NCBI GenBank assembly: GCA_030645365.1
Contig: JAUSMB010000035.1
Coordinates: 36,788-100,787 of the forward strand
From: Rugosibacter sp.
GTDB taxonomy: Bacteria > Pseudomonadota > Gammaproteobacteria > Burkholderiales > Rhodocyclaceae
Length of the DNA stretch: 64,000 bases
Direction of reading: 5' to 3'
Shown here: piece by piece, positions 17,212-26,199 of the stretch
Layout: each line of letters starts with the position of its first letter
Position numbering within the stretch: the stretch's first letter is position 1
Position numbers and translations under genes: made by a program
Notes under the pieces: generated by a model
Seen by the model: the letters and a program-made list of their open reading frames with translations, nothing else
Told to the model about the DNA's origin: nothing
Database searches by the model: none

Positions 17212-18957
17212 ATGATTATCGATCCAACGCCTGAGCTGATAGCAAAAATTATATTGGCGGGTTTTAACAAGCACTACAGCTTGTTTCGTGAATGTTCATC
17301 AGGAGCAAAACAGCGCTTTGAAGAAATGCGCTGGATTGATGGGCAGCAAGCAATTAAGGATCGTATTCAGTTTTACGATGATCGTGTAAGTGAAACGACA
17401 ACTCAATTGTGTGATGAGTTTAATGCTGAGGGTTTAGCAGAGAACATCTGGCAGCAAACCAAACTGAATTACATCGGATTTTTATCTGAACATCGGCAAC
17501 CTGAGTTGGCTGAGACTTTTTTTAACTCGGTATGTTGTCGGATCTTACATCGAACTTATTTTCATAACGATTATATTTTCGTGCGTCCGGCTGTGGCGAC
17601 AGAATATATCGAATCAAATCCACCAACTTATCGATGCTATTACCCCACTCAGATTAATTTAAAAGCCTCTATTAGAAAAATATTCCTTGATTTTTTGTGG
17701 GCTAAAGAGTTTGAGGATATTGATCGCGATGTGGATTTTATTTTGCGCACTTTTACACAGCATTTGATTCGCTTGCCTAAGCAAGAGGCTAATTTTCAAA
17801 TTCAAGTATTAGGCTCTGCTTTTTATAGAAATAAGGCGTCTTACGTTATTGGTAAAGTAATCAATGGTGGCATGGAGTATCCATTTGCTTTACCCATACT
17901 GCATGCGCCAAGCGGTAAGATTTACATAGATACGATTATTTTGGATACGTGGCGAATTGGTTTGCTATTTTCTCTCTCTCGGGCATATTTCATGGTGGAT
18001 ATGGAAGTTCCTTCCGCCTATGTCCAGTTTCTGCGGACGATAATGACGAATAAGTCTCGGTCTGAGCTCTACACTATGCTTGGGTTAGGGAAGCAGGGGA
18101 AAACGATGTTTTATCGTGACCTTGTCTATCATCTGCATCATTCAGCAGACCAGTTTATTGTTGCGCCAGGTATTCGAGGCTTGGTCATGATGGTATTTAC
18201 TTTGCCATCCTACCCATATGTTTTTAAAATCATTAAAGACGTCTTTGGTAGTTCAAAAGAGGTTGACCATGAAACCGTCCGCAGAAAATACCAGTTGGTG
18301 AAGCAGGTTGATCGAGTGGGGCGCATGGCGGATACGCTTGAGTTTTCACATGTAGCTTTGCCACGAAAAAGATTCTCGCCAGAATTGATTGATGCACTGC
18401 AGGAGTCTGCGCCGTCTTTAATTGAAGAGGATGGCGACAACTTGGTGATTAAGCATGTCTATATTGAACGGCGCATGCAGCCGCTTAATTTATTTCTTGA
18501 GGAAATGACCAGGGCTGGTGACGACGAGCAAATGGAGCATGCTGTGATCGAATACGGAAATGCGATTCGTGAGTTAGCTATTGCTAATATTTTTCCTGGT
18601 GACATGTTGTGGAAGAATTTTGGAATTACTCGGTATGGTCGAGTTGTTTTTTACGATTATGATGAAATCGAATATATGACAGCCTGCAAGTTTAGGCGTT
18701 TTCCCCCCCCCCCTGACTTTGAAGCGGAAATGGCTGGCAAGAGTTGGTATTCGGCAGCAAAAAATGATGTTTTCCCTGAAGAGTTTGCTACCTTTTTATT
18801 GACATCTGAGAAAATTCGAGCGGTTTTTATGCGCCATCATAAAGATATTCTTGAACCTGACTTTTGGCAGACTACGCAGGAAGATATTCGCCAAGGCGTA
18901 GTGAGAGATTTTTTCCCTTATCCAAAATCATTACGATTTTGCAATCGTTTTTCGTGA
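17212..18957 (+). CDS. aceK: isocitrate dehydrogenase kinase/phosphatase
   Basis: Bifunctional enzyme that phosphorylates or dephosphorylates isocitrate dehydrogenase, setting flux between the TCA cycle and the glyoxylate shunt. The nucleotide-binding stretch APGIRGLVMMVFTLPSYPYV begins at residue 318, at the position known from E. coli AceK, and the C-terminal signature GKSWYSAAKNDVFPEEF is present. Length 581 aa is normal. No aceA or aceB is in the window. Eleven consecutive C at 18703-18713 encode the Pro run in FRRFPPPPDF; a slip of one base would remove the last roughly 80 residues. Confidence 0.93.
   Translation: MIIDPTPELIAKIILAGFNKHYSLFRECSSGAKQRFEEMRWIDGQQAIKDRIQFYDDRVSETTTQLCDEFNAEGLAENIWQQTKLNYIGFLSEHRQPELAETFFNSVCCRILHRTYFHNDYIFVRPAVATEYIESNPPTYRCYYPTQINLKASIRKIFLDFLWAKEFEDIDRDVDFILRTFTQHLIRLPKQEANFQIQVLGSAFYRNKASYVIGKVINGGMEYPFALPILHAPSGKIYIDTIILDTWRIGLLFSLSRAYFMVDMEVPSAYVQFLRTIMTNKSRSELYTMLGLGKQGKTMFYRDLVYHLHHSADQFIVAPGIRGLVMMVFTLPSYPYVFKIIKDVFGSSKEVDHETVRRKYQLVKQVDRVGRMADTLEFSHVALPRKRFSPELIDALQESAPSLIEEDGDNLVIKHVYIERRMQPLNLFLEEMTRAGDDEQMEHAVIEYGNAIRELAIANIFPGDMLWKNFGITRYGRVVFYDYDEIEYMTACKFRRFPPPPDFEAEMAGKSWYSAAKNDVFPEEFATFLLTSEKIRAVFMRHHKDILEPDFWQTTQEDIRQGVVRDFFPYPKSLRFCNRFS
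18703..18713 (+). repeat. poly-C tract (11 C) inside aceK
   Basis: A run of eleven C after TTTT in the aceK reading frame. Proline residues are expected here in the family, but the use of only CCC codons creates a slippery homopolymer. Confidence 0.95.
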
Positions 18958-18982
18958 TCTGTGCTGTGGTTGATTTCAGTGC

Positions 18983-19549
18983 ATGAGCCGCCTTATTCTT
19001 TTTAATAAGCCCTATGGCGTGTTAACTCAGTTTACAGACCCGAGCGGACGTCTGACGCTTGCTAACTTTATAAAAACACCACATGTTTATGCCGCCGGGC
19101 GCTTGGACTCGGACTCAGAAGGACTTGTCTTACTGACAGATGATGGCAGCTTGCAAGCAAGAATTGCGCATCCTCGGTATAAGCTGCTCAAGGTTTATTG
19201 GGCTCAGGTAGAAGGCATTCCGAAGGCGGCTGATTTAGAGCTTTTAAGGCGGGGGGTAGACTTGGGCGACTTTATTACTCAACCTGCGAAAATAAACTTG
19301 ATTGACGAGCCATCGAGCTTATGGGAGAGGCGCCCACCTATTCGCTATCGGTCAAATATTCCGACTTCTTGGCTAAAAATTGTTATAGCTGAGGGAAAAA
19401 ATCGGCAAGTCCGGCGCATGACAGCAAAAATTGGATTCCCGACACTGAGACTTGTTCGCTGGTCAGTGGGGGAGTGGACGCTAGAGGGGCTACCACCAGA
19501 GAGTTGGCGCGAAATTACAGTTACGCGTCGACCTGACATTAATCCATGA
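18983..19549 (+). CDS. rluE: RsuA/RluB/RluE-family pseudouridine synthase
   Basis: Isomerises a uridine in 23S rRNA to pseudouridine; the short form without an S4 domain (188 aa) and sequence suggest RluE, which acts at position 2457 in E. coli. The catalytic Asp sits in AGRLDSDSEGLVLLT. Other family marks are the N-terminal FNKPYGVLTQF, HPRYKLLKVYWAQVEG and EGKNRQVRRMTAKIGFPTLR. It starts 25 bases after the aceK stop. Assignment to RluE and not RluB/RsuA rests on length and the absence of an S4 domain. Confidence 0.85.
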   Translation: MSRLILFNKPYGVLTQFTDPSGRLTLANFIKTPHVYAAGRLDSDSEGLVLLTDDGSLQARIAHPRYKLLKVYWAQVEGIPKAADLELLRRGVDLGDFITQPAKINLIDEPSSLWERRPPIRYRSNIPTSWLKIVIAEGKNRQVRRMTAKIGFPTLRLVRWSVGEWTLEGLPPESWREITVTRRPDINP

Positions 19550-19618
19550 GTCCTATGGTAGGCCCGCCGGGAAGTCGGCAGTTATCAGACCTACTCGTAA
19601 TAATCGAAAAAATTTACC

Positions 19619-19690
19619 ATGAACAAACTGATCGCTACTCTGGATGCAGATTTTATTGCTACTCCCGCTACTGCTGAAGAAGCCATGTGA
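19619..19690 (+). pseudogene. relic of a small secreted-protein gene
   Basis: A 23-codon frame, MNKLIATLDADFIATPATAE followed by three codons and TGA. It closely resembles the signal peptide start MNKLIATLVAGLFATAAFA found on small betaproteobacterial periplasmic proteins, but charged residues break the hydrophobic core and a stop cuts it off. No ribosome binding site is visible. A terminator follows at 19714, as expected for a former gene. Confidence 0.4.
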
Positions 19691-19713
19691 TTTTGCGTGA
19701 ATGATAAAAAACA

Positions 19714-19738
19714 GCGGGTTACCCCGCCATTTTTGTTT
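19714..19738 (+). terminator. hairpin terminator
   Basis: GCGGG, loop TTAC, CCCGC and a T-rich tail. It follows the 23-codon relic and would also end transcription from the aceK-rluE direction. Confidence 0.7.
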
Positions 19739-19793
19739 TTATTTGTGTCTTTTGTAATTGCTACTGTATGAGATATTCTTTTAAGGGTGTGTT

Positions 19794-20252
19794 ATGAGAA
19801 GTCGGATATTAACGCTGCTCAGTGGTGCATTGGCAATAGCATTTTTTACGGCATTTGTGAATGCAGAGCCGAGTATGCCTCGGCCTGTCAGTTTATTTGC
19901 GGGTATACACCATGTTGAAGCGGAGCTTGCCGCAACGCTTGATAGTCGAACTTCTGGTTTGATGCACCGAAAATCGATGCCTACACAGCATGGGATGTTA
20001 TTTGTATTTCCAGTGTCGGCAAAACACTGTATGTGGATGAAGAATACTTATCTTCCACTTTCGGTCGCCTTTTTAAATGAGCAGGGCACTATTATCAATG
20101 TTGAAGAAATGGAACCGCAAACTGAGAACAATCACTGTGCTTTGAAGCCAGCGCGTTATGCTTTGGAGATGAATGCAGGCTGGTTTAAAAATCGAGGCTT
20201 GGAACCTGGTTCCAGAATAGCTGGGGTTAGTAAGCTAACCGCTAGCTATTAA
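19794..20252 (+). CDS. DUF192-domain exported protein
   Basis: Small periplasmic protein of unknown function (152 aa). Residues 1-24 form a signal peptide (LLSGALAIAFFTAFVNA then E). The DUF192 fold is shown by ELAATLDSRTSGLMHRKSMP, GMLFVFP, CMWMKNTYLPLSVAFL and YALEMNAGWF. The family is widespread and often found as a stand-alone gene. It lies between two terminators, so it is likely a single-gene unit. Confidence 0.85.
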   Translation: MRSRILTLLSGALAIAFFTAFVNAEPSMPRPVSLFAGIHHVEAELAATLDSRTSGLMHRKSMPTQHGMLFVFPVSAKHCMWMKNTYLPLSVAFLNEQGTIINVEEMEPQTENNHCALKPARYALEMNAGWFKNRGLEPGSRIAGVSKLTASY

Positions 20253-20310
20253 TTCATCAAATTTCACTCCCAACAAGATTGGGTCTGAGTCGGATGATGC
20301 TAATGATAAG

Positions 20311-20332
20311 AAGGCAAGCGTTGCCTTGATTT
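20311..20332 (+). terminator. hairpin after the DUF192 gene
   Basis: AAGGCAA, a GCG loop and TTGCCTT, followed by only a weak T-run (GATTTAAT). Confidence 0.5.
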
Positions 20333-20360
20333 AATCACTTAGGCACAATGAATAAAAAAT

Positions 20361-20386
20361 AAAAAAGCTGCCTTAAGGCAGCTTTT
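20361..20386 (-). terminator. rpsT terminator
   Basis: A perfect 24-base palindrome, AAAAGCTGCCTT then AAGGCAGCTTTT, followed on the minus strand by TTTTTTATTTTTTATTC. It lies about 40 bases beyond the rpsT stop. Confidence 0.85.
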
Positions 20387-20425
20387 GAACGATTATTCGA
20401 GTTTCTTGATGCTATAGGTAATAAC

Positions 20426-20686
20426 TTACAGTGCTTTAATCGCAGCAGACAAACGACTTTTTTGACGGGCAACAAGGTTCTTATGAACAATTTTTTTGTC
20501 AGCAATCGAGTCTATAATTTTTTGTGACTCAACAAAAACAGCCTGTGCTCCAGCCTTATCGCCCGTTGCGATTGCTTTACGTACTTTTTTGATGGCAGTA
20601 CGCAATGACGAGCGTTGATCCATATTATGGATGCGTTGATTAGCAGATTGGCGTGCGCGCTTGCGAGCTTGTACTGTGTTGGCCAT
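20426..20686 (-). CDS. rpsT: 30S ribosomal protein S20
   Basis: Small basic ribosomal protein (86 aa) that binds 16S rRNA early in 30S assembly. It starts [20 protein letters not shown] and has the family's Lys/Arg-rich helices ([34 protein letters not shown]). A near-consensus sigma-70 promoter is upstream at 20724-20752 and a strong terminator downstream, so it is a single-gene unit. Confidence 0.97.
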   Translation of the reverse strand: MANTVQARKRARQSANQRIHNMDQRSSLRTAIKKVRKAIATGDKAGAQAVFVESQKIIDSIADKKIVHKNLVARQKSRLSAAIKAL

Positions 20687-20723
20687 AATGATTATCTAAT
20701 GAGGTAAAAGCATGGAAAGAACT

Positions 20724-20752
20724 ATTATAAAAGATTCTTTTATTCGGTGCAA
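20724..20752 (-). promoter_or_regulatory. sigma-70 promoter of rpsT
   Basis: On the minus strand TTGCAC (20752-20747) and TATAAT (20729-20724) are separated by exactly 17 bases; only one base of the -35 differs from consensus. It lies about 38 bases upstream of the rpsT ATG. Confidence 0.85.
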
Positions 20753-20846
20753 GGTTAAATCAGGTTAAAGAAGTGATGTGCTGAATAGGATTTAGTGCTT
20801 TTTGCCATGATCGATTGGTTGAATTTTTATAAGGTTTATGGGTGGT

Positions 20847-22196
20847 TTAGAGCTCGCTTTGAGAGTCTTCAAACGAGCATGCTGTCAGCACTTTTGCTGT
20901 TATGTGGCCTGTTGCCAGTTCAACCGCGATTTGGTTTCCTGAGCGTAGCGCGTCGGCATGACTTACTACCGCTCCCTGCGCGTTACGGACAATGGCGAAT
21001 CCACGTGCTAACGTATTGTGGGGATTAAGATGTTCCAGAGCTTTGAGAAGAGGATGCAGTGCGCTATGCTTTTGTAAAAAAAGACTATTTTTTTCGGCGT
21101 TTAAACGCCGCTCAAGCAACGCCAGTTGTCCTTGGCGGCTTTCTATACGCGGGGCGAGATAGTTAAAATGCATTTGAATGCGGTTAATGCGGTCGTGATG
21201 TCTGTGCAGATGACCTGCCAGTACAGCAGTCAGTTTGGAGCCGAGTAATTGCATCTGATCCTGCCGACGATTTATAGTATTGGCTGGGTGTGTCAGGCGA
21301 AGTGTCATATGGTCAAGTCGTTGCTGATCACGTGACAGGCGATACTGTATTGCGTTATTGAATTTTTGACGCAGGCCAATAACTTTTTGTGGCATGTCAT
21401 GCCAGTGTTGTGTTGCTAACTCAGCTGCTGCGGTAGGTGTTGGTGCACGTAAATCGGCAACAAAATCAGCAATTGTGGTATCCGTTTCGTGGCCAACACC
21501 GCTGATAATTGGTAAGGTGCTGCTAGCAATAGCGTAGGCGACAATTTCTTCATTGAATGCCCATAAATCTTCGATGCTTCCGCCGCCACGGACTAGCAGT
21601 AAAAGATCGCACTCATTGTGCTGTGTTGCGGAGGCAATTGCTTGAGCAATACCCCTAGCTGCTATTTCACCTTGTACCAGGGTTGGGTAGATAGTAATGG
21701 TCAAATGGGGTGCGCGACGGTTGAGTACTGATAAAACATCGTGTAACGCCGCCGCATGGAGGGAGCTGATAATTCCGATTCGACTAGGTAGGCGCGGTAG
21801 AGGTTTTTTTCTCTCGACTGCGAACAAGCCTTCCATTTCAAGCTTTTGTTTCAGGCGCGAGAATTCCTCAAAAAGTCGCCCCAACCCTGCGCGGCGAATC
21901 GCCTCAATATTTAACTGAAAATCACCACGCGGTTCATAAAGTGATACTAACGCCCGCGCTTCAACCTGTTGTCCATTTTCCAGGCGCCAAGGCACTATTT
22001 GCGCACGCGTACGAAACATAATGCAACGTGCCTGAGCTGTAGCGTCCTTCAGCGTGAAATAAACATGTCCCGACGCTGCGCGTAGCAGATTTGAAATTTC
22101 GCCGGTTACCCAAAGTAAAGGAAAGGCTTGCTCTAATGTTTGGCGGGTGAGGTGGTTCAATTCACTAATACTTATCACTGAATAAGGTGTAGTCAT
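20847..22196 (-). CDS. xseA: exodeoxyribonuclease VII large subunit
   Basis: Catalytic subunit of the single-strand-specific ExoVII that trims DNA in mismatch repair and recombination. An N-terminal OB-fold DNA-binding domain (ISELNHLTRQTLEQAFPLLW, GHVYFTLKD, RCIMFR) is followed by the family core with SRIGIISS and the LLLVRGGGSIEDLWAFN and GVGHETDTTIADFVAD motifs, then a long coiled-coil arm. Length 449 aa is normal. The small subunit xseB is not in the window. It faces away from exbB across a 259-base region that contains DnaA-box-like sites. Confidence 0.95.
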   Translation of the reverse strand: MTTPYSVISISELNHLTRQTLEQAFPLLWVTGEISNLLRAASGHVYFTLKDATAQARCIMFRTRAQIVPWRLENGQQVEARALVSLYEPRGDFQLNIEAIRRAGLGRLFEEFSRLKQKLEMEGLFAVERKKPLPRLPSRIGIISSLHAAALHDVLSVLNRRAPHLTITIYPTLVQGEIAARGIAQAIASATQHNECDLLLLVRGGGSIEDLWAFNEEIVAYAIASSTLPIISGVGHETDTTIADFVADLRAPTPTAAAELATQHWHDMPQKVIGLRQKFNNAIQYRLSRDQQRLDHMTLRLTHPANTINRRQDQMQLLGSKLTAVLAGHLHRHHDRINRIQMHFNYLAPRIESRQGQLALLERRLNAEKNSLFLQKHSALHPLLKALEHLNPHNTLARGFAIVRNAQGAVVSHADALRSGNQIAVELATGHITAKVLTACSFEDSQSEL

Positions 22197-22334
22197 GCGT
22201 AGAGCCTGTTTTTTAAAAGGAGGAATACTAAACCATCAAGGATTGTTGACGTAGCTGTTTGAATTTTATCCGGCCAAAAGAATTGCCTTTATTTAAAGTG
22301 AGTTAGATGAAAAACTGCGCTGTTTTCCACTGAA

Positions 22335-22357
22335 TTATCCACAGAATTTGGGGATAA
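22335..22357. promoter_or_regulatory. inverted pair of DnaA-box-like sites
   Basis: TTATCCACA (22335-22343) is the perfect consensus DnaA box. TGGGGATAA (22349-22357) is the reverse complement of TTATCCCCA, one base off consensus. A third weaker TTTTCCACT lies just upstream. They sit between the divergent xseA and exbB genes, so DnaA could regulate one or both or be titrated there. A replication origin is unlikely because no dnaA, dnaN or AT-rich unwinding region is present. Confidence 0.55.
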
Positions 22358-22402
22358 CCCAGGAACTTTTCTGCAGGCCCCGTCCTGACTGTGTTGCTGA
22401 AG

Positions 22403-22419
22403 TTAGCCGTTCCGGCTAA
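22403..22419. repeat. short inverted repeat upstream of exbB
   Basis: TTAGCCG and CGGCTAA separated by three bases. There is no T-run, so it is more likely an operator-like site or chance than a terminator. Confidence 0.3.
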
Positions 22420-22455
22420 AGTGCGGCTTTCGTTGTTCACTGGGAGTTTGTCCAC

Positions 22456-23061
22456 GTGTTTGCAATTATTCAAGCGGCTGGATGGCCTATATGGCCATTG
22501 TTATTTGCTTCCGTTATTGCGGTTGCATTGATTATTGAGCGCGCAATGGTTTTGCGTCGTGTGAAAGTATTACCCTCAGGCGTTCTGCAAGGTGTTATCG
22601 CAGAATATCGGCAGAGTGGTGTAAGTGAAACTTTGATCGCCAGGGTAGAAAATAACTCCCCTTTGGGTCGCGTACTTGCCTCAGGGATACGTAATGCTAA
22701 AAGCGCGCGTGAAGTGATGAAAGAGGCCATTGAAGAGTCAGGCCGTGCGGTGGCGCATGACCTTGAGCGGTATCTGACAACGCTGGGGACGATTGCGACG
22801 ATTGCTCCGCTGATGGGTCTTTTCGGTACAGTCATCGGCATGATCGAAATCTTCGGTTCACCTACATCATCGGGTAATAACCCGCAGGCCCTTGCTCATG
22901 GGATTTCTGTGGCACTCTATAACACAGGGTTTGGTTTGGTTATTGCGATTCCGAGCATGATTGCCTATCGTCATTTTCGAGCACTGGTAGATGGATTTTT
23001 GGTTGAAATGGAACAAGAAGCCATTAAGCTGGTTGAAATAATTCATGGCGATCGTAGCTAG
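22456..23061 (+). CDS. exbB: ExbB/TolQ/MotA-type proton channel protein
   Basis: Inner-membrane channel subunit that uses proton flow to energise TonB or a TolA-like partner for work at the outer membrane. It has three membrane segments: near residues 8-25, then about 105-130 (TLGTIATIAPLMGLFGTVIG) and 150-175 (ISVALYNTGFGLVIAIPSMI). Length is 201 aa. Translation starts at a GTG. It is followed after nine bases by exbD. No tonB is adjacent, so the partner is elsewhere. The link to lpxK and kdsB downstream is common in betaproteobacteria. Confidence 0.9.
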   Translation: MFAIIQAAGWPIWPLLFASVIAVALIIERAMVLRRVKVLPSGVLQGVIAEYRQSGVSETLIARVENNSPLGRVLASGIRNAKSAREVMKEAIEESGRAVAHDLERYLTTLGTIATIAPLMGLFGTVIGMIEIFGSPTSSGNNPQALAHGISVALYNTGFGLVIAIPSMIAYRHFRALVDGFLVEMEQEAIKLVEIIHGDRS

Positions 23062-23070
23062 AGGTCTGAG

Positions 23071-23490
23071 ATGAACTTTCAACGCAGTCGGCAACGTGAG
23101 ATGCCGGAAATAAATCTTATTGCAATGATCGATGTGTTGTTGGTTATTTTGATTTTTGTCATGACTACCACTACCTACTCAAAGTTTGCCGGCCTTGAAA
23201 TCAATCTGCCCACGGCTGATGTACAGCAAAACAAAGCGCAGCCTGATGAAATTAATGTCGTCATCACCGCAGCAGGCGAGACGATGATCAATAAGGTACC
23301 TGTTGTCGGGCGCGATGTAGCTAGCTTACAGCAGGCATTGCAGAGCGCCACTTCCTCGGGGAAAGAGTCTGTAGTGATTATCAATGCAGATGCCAAGGCC
23401 ACGCACCAAACGGTGATTGATGTGATGCAGGCTGCCCAATCTGCTGGGCTTTCGCATATTTCCTTTGCTACCCAGCAAGCCCAGCGCTGA
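23071..23490 (+). CDS. exbD: ExbD/TolR-type biopolymer transport protein
   Basis: Partner of ExbB, 139 aa, with a single N-terminal membrane helix (INLIAMIDVLLVILIFVMTT) carrying the conserved proton-path Asp in MIDVLLVILIF, and a periplasmic C-terminal domain. The start ATGCCGGAAATA is near an upstream ATG at 23071. The lpxK frame begins 26 bases before its stop, so the genes are coupled. Confidence 0.9.
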   Translation: MNFQRSRQREMPEINLIAMIDVLLVILIFVMTTTTYSKFAGLEINLPTADVQQNKAQPDEINVVITAAGETMINKVPVVGRDVASLQQALQSATSSGKESVVIINADAKATHQTVIDVMQAAQSAGLSHISFATQQAQR

Positions 23491-24538
23491 GTCGGTAGGC
23501 AGCCCTGCTTTCTGGCAGCATCGCGGCCTGTTTTCCTATTTGCTGTATCCAGTATCGCTGATTTTTTCAGCCGTTACTGCACTACGTTTGTTGCTTTATC
23601 GTGCGGGCTTTTTGTCGATACAGCGCGTGTCGGTGCCTGTCATTGTGATTGGTAATCTGACCGTTGGTGGTACAGGTAAAACACCGCTCATTCTGCATGT
23701 GGCGAGCTTGTTGCGTGAACGAGGCATGCATCCCGGGATCGTGAGTCGCGGCTATCGTGGGTCGGCAAAAAGTGTGCTTGAAGTGACTATCGATAGTGAT
23801 CCGTTGATTGTGGGAGATGAGCCGCTATTGCTCGCACAGCGCAGCCTTAGCCCACTATTTATTGGTCGTGATCGTGTGCGTGCAGCGCAAGCTTTGCTGT
23901 CTCGATATCCTGCCTGTGATGTGATTTTGTCTGACGACGGATTGCAGCATTATCGGTTGGCGCGCGATGTCGAAATTGCGGTTTTCGATCAGCGAGGCAT
24001 GATGAATGGTTGGCAGCTTCCTGCTGGCCCGTTACGTGAGCCAATCAGTCGATTGCGGCAGGTGGATGCCGTGGTTTTCAATGGGGCCACAAGACACCAT
24101 GCTGCGTTTTCAGGGGTGGATTCAGCATGTCGCGCCGTATCACCAGTGCCGACTTTTGGGCGCCCTGTCTTTGCTATGCACCTTCAAGGGCTGAGTTTTT
24201 ATCGCCTTGGTCAAAAGCAAACAACCTGTCGCGCCGAAGATTTTCTCGGTAAGCAATTACATGCCGTTGCAGGGATAGGCTCGCCCCAGCGTTTTTTTGA
24301 TCATTTACAGGCGATGGGCTTAGTATTTGAACCCCATCCATTTGCTGACCATCATGACTATCACCGCGAAGAACTGAATTTTTTTGGGGATGCGATTCTG
24401 ACCACAGAGAAGGATGCCGTAAAATTTACCGGACTGAATTTGGCTTTGCCTGTTTGGGTACTCCCCGTGACCGCAAACGTGAGCCCTGATCTTGCGGCTT
24501 TTATTTTGGAGAAAATCAATGGATGCCCGTCTACTTGA
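23465..24538 (+). CDS. lpxK: tetraacyldisaccharide 4'-kinase
   Basis: Membrane-associated kinase that adds the 4'-phosphate to the lipid A precursor. It has the P-loop [12 protein letters not shown] at residues 63-74, preceded by the N-terminal amphipathic membrane-contact region, and the family motifs GIVSRGYRG and [14 protein letters not shown]. The only plausible start in frame is a TTG inside exbD, giving 357 aa. Its last bases overlap the next gene by 20. One copy of the dispersed repeat lies within the gene. Confidence 0.92.
   Translation: MLPSKPSAESVGSPAFWQHRGLFSYLLYPVSLIFSAVTALRLLLYRAGFLSIQRVSVPVIVIGNLTVGGTGKTPLILHVASLLRERGMHPGIVSRGYRGSAKSVLEVTIDSDPLIVGDEPLLLAQRSLSPLFIGRDRVRAAQALLSRYPACDVILSDDGLQHYRLARDVEIAVFDQRGMMNGWQLPAGPLREPISRLRQVDAVVFNGATRHHAAFSGVDSACRAVSPVPTFGRPVFAMHLQGLSFYRLGQKQTTCRAEDFLGKQLHAVAGIGSPQRFFDHLQAMGLVFEPHPFADHHDYHREELNFFGDAILTTEKDAVKFTGLNLALPVWVLPVTANVSPDLAAFILEKINGCPST
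24133..24157 (-). repeat. dispersed 25-bp repeat, copy in lpxK
   Basis: Minus-strand orientation, one difference from consensus in the core (CACTGG for CGCTGG). Inside the lpxK frame it encodes AVSPVPTF. Confidence 0.75.
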
Positions 24539-24695
24539 AATACTTGTTTGCCCTATCTGCAAGAGTCCATTGGATTATCGTAAAGCGGCATCCGAATTGG
24601 TGTGTAAAGGGTGCAAGCTGGCTTTTGCTATTAAAGATGACATTCCCGTGATGCTGGAAGAAGCGGCGCGTAAAGTCACGGCTGAAGAACTCTGA
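24519..24695 (+). CDS. Trm112-like small zinc protein (YcaR family)
   Basis: A 58-aa protein with two cysteine pairs, C11/C14 (CPIC) and C29/C32 (CKGC), a small zinc-ribbon fold. The start at 24519 is preferred to an in-frame upstream ATG because TTTTGGAGA is well spaced before it. It overlaps lpxK by 20 bases and kdsB by one. Its exact role in bacteria is unknown; the lpxK-ycaR-kdsB order is conserved in many proteobacteria. Confidence 0.88.
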   Translation: MDARLLEILVCPICKSPLDYRKAASELVCKGCKLAFAIKDDIPVMLEEAARKVTAEEL

Positions 24696-25474
24696 TGCGT
24701 TTGCGCGTGCCTTTTCGGGTCGTGATTCCGGCACGCTGGGCCTCGACCCGTTTGCCCGGCAAGCCATTAGCGGATATCGCCGGAAAACCGATGGTGGTGC
24801 GTGTGGCCGAGGCAGCGGTAAAAAGTGGCGCCATGGAAATATGCATTGCAACTGATGATGAGCGAGTAATGCACGCCGTTTTAGCGCATGGTTTTGATGT
24901 CATCATGACCCGTGTTGATCATGCCTCAGGAACTGATCGGTTGGCTGAAGTGGCCAAGCTGAAGTGTTGGGATGGCGAAGCGATTGTTGTTAATGTGCAA
25001 GGCGATGAGCCGTTGATCGATCCTGCGTTGATTGCCCGTGTGGCGAGTGCCTTAGCAGATGACGCACAAGCATCTATCGCCACCGCCGCACATCCTTTGA
25101 GCGAGTTGGCTGAATTTATAAATCCGAATGTAGTTAAAGTCGTTGTTGATGGACAAGGTCGGGCACTGTACTTTTCGCGCGCGCCTATTCCTTGGCCACG
25201 GGATGCTTTTGCAACAAATCCGAGTGACTTCCCTTCTGGGTTGCCGGTCCGTCGCCATATCGGTTTATATGCTTATCGCACGGATTTTTTGCGGCAATAC
25301 AGTCAACTATTGCCAAACGTGCTCGAGCAGTGGGAATCTCTTGAGCAATTGCGTGCGTTGGCAAATGGATTTGTTATTCGTGTTGTCGATTGCCTTGATG
25401 CGCCAGTAGCGGGCGTCGATACGCCAGAAGATTTGGCGCGCGTCAGACAGGCGTTTGACCGTACTGTGAATTGA
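24695..25474 (+). CDS. kdsB: 3-deoxy-manno-octulosonate cytidylyltransferase
   Basis: Activates Kdo with CTP to CMP-Kdo for addition to lipid A. The N-terminal CTP-binding signature [19 protein letters not shown] is clear, and further family marks are [11 protein letters not shown] and RHIGLYAYR. Length 259 aa is normal. The ATG shares one base with the preceding stop (TGATG), so it is coupled to the Trm112-like gene. Together with lpxK it supplies lipopolysaccharide core assembly. Confidence 0.95.
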   Translation: MRLRVPFRVVIPARWASTRLPGKPLADIAGKPMVVRVAEAAVKSGAMEICIATDDERVMHAVLAHGFDVIMTRVDHASGTDRLAEVAKLKCWDGEAIVVNVQGDEPLIDPALIARVASALADDAQASIATAAHPLSELAEFINPNVVKVVVDGQGRALYFSRAPIPWPRDAFATNPSDFPSGLPVRRHIGLYAYRTDFLRQYSQLLPNVLEQWESLEQLRALANGFVIRVVDCLDAPVAGVDTPEDLARVRQAFDRTVN

Positions 25475-25539
25475 CGGTATCTTCGCGCAGATAGAAAAAT
25501 GCTTAAAAAATATTTTCAATATAATTTTCCGGAGCTTGA

Positions 25540-26199
<660 letters not shown>

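Noticed and set aside
20795..21028. 77-aa plus-strand frame opposite the xseA end
   Set aside because: It is the shadow of xseA and has no similarity to a known protein.
22335..22357. Replication origin at the DnaA boxes
   Set aside because: Too few boxes, no AT-rich unwinding region and none of the usual origin neighbours.
24821..24840. AAAAGTGGCGCCATGG in kdsB as another repeat copy
   Set aside because: Only about ten scattered bases match and the residues ([13 protein letters not shown]) are expected in KdsB.
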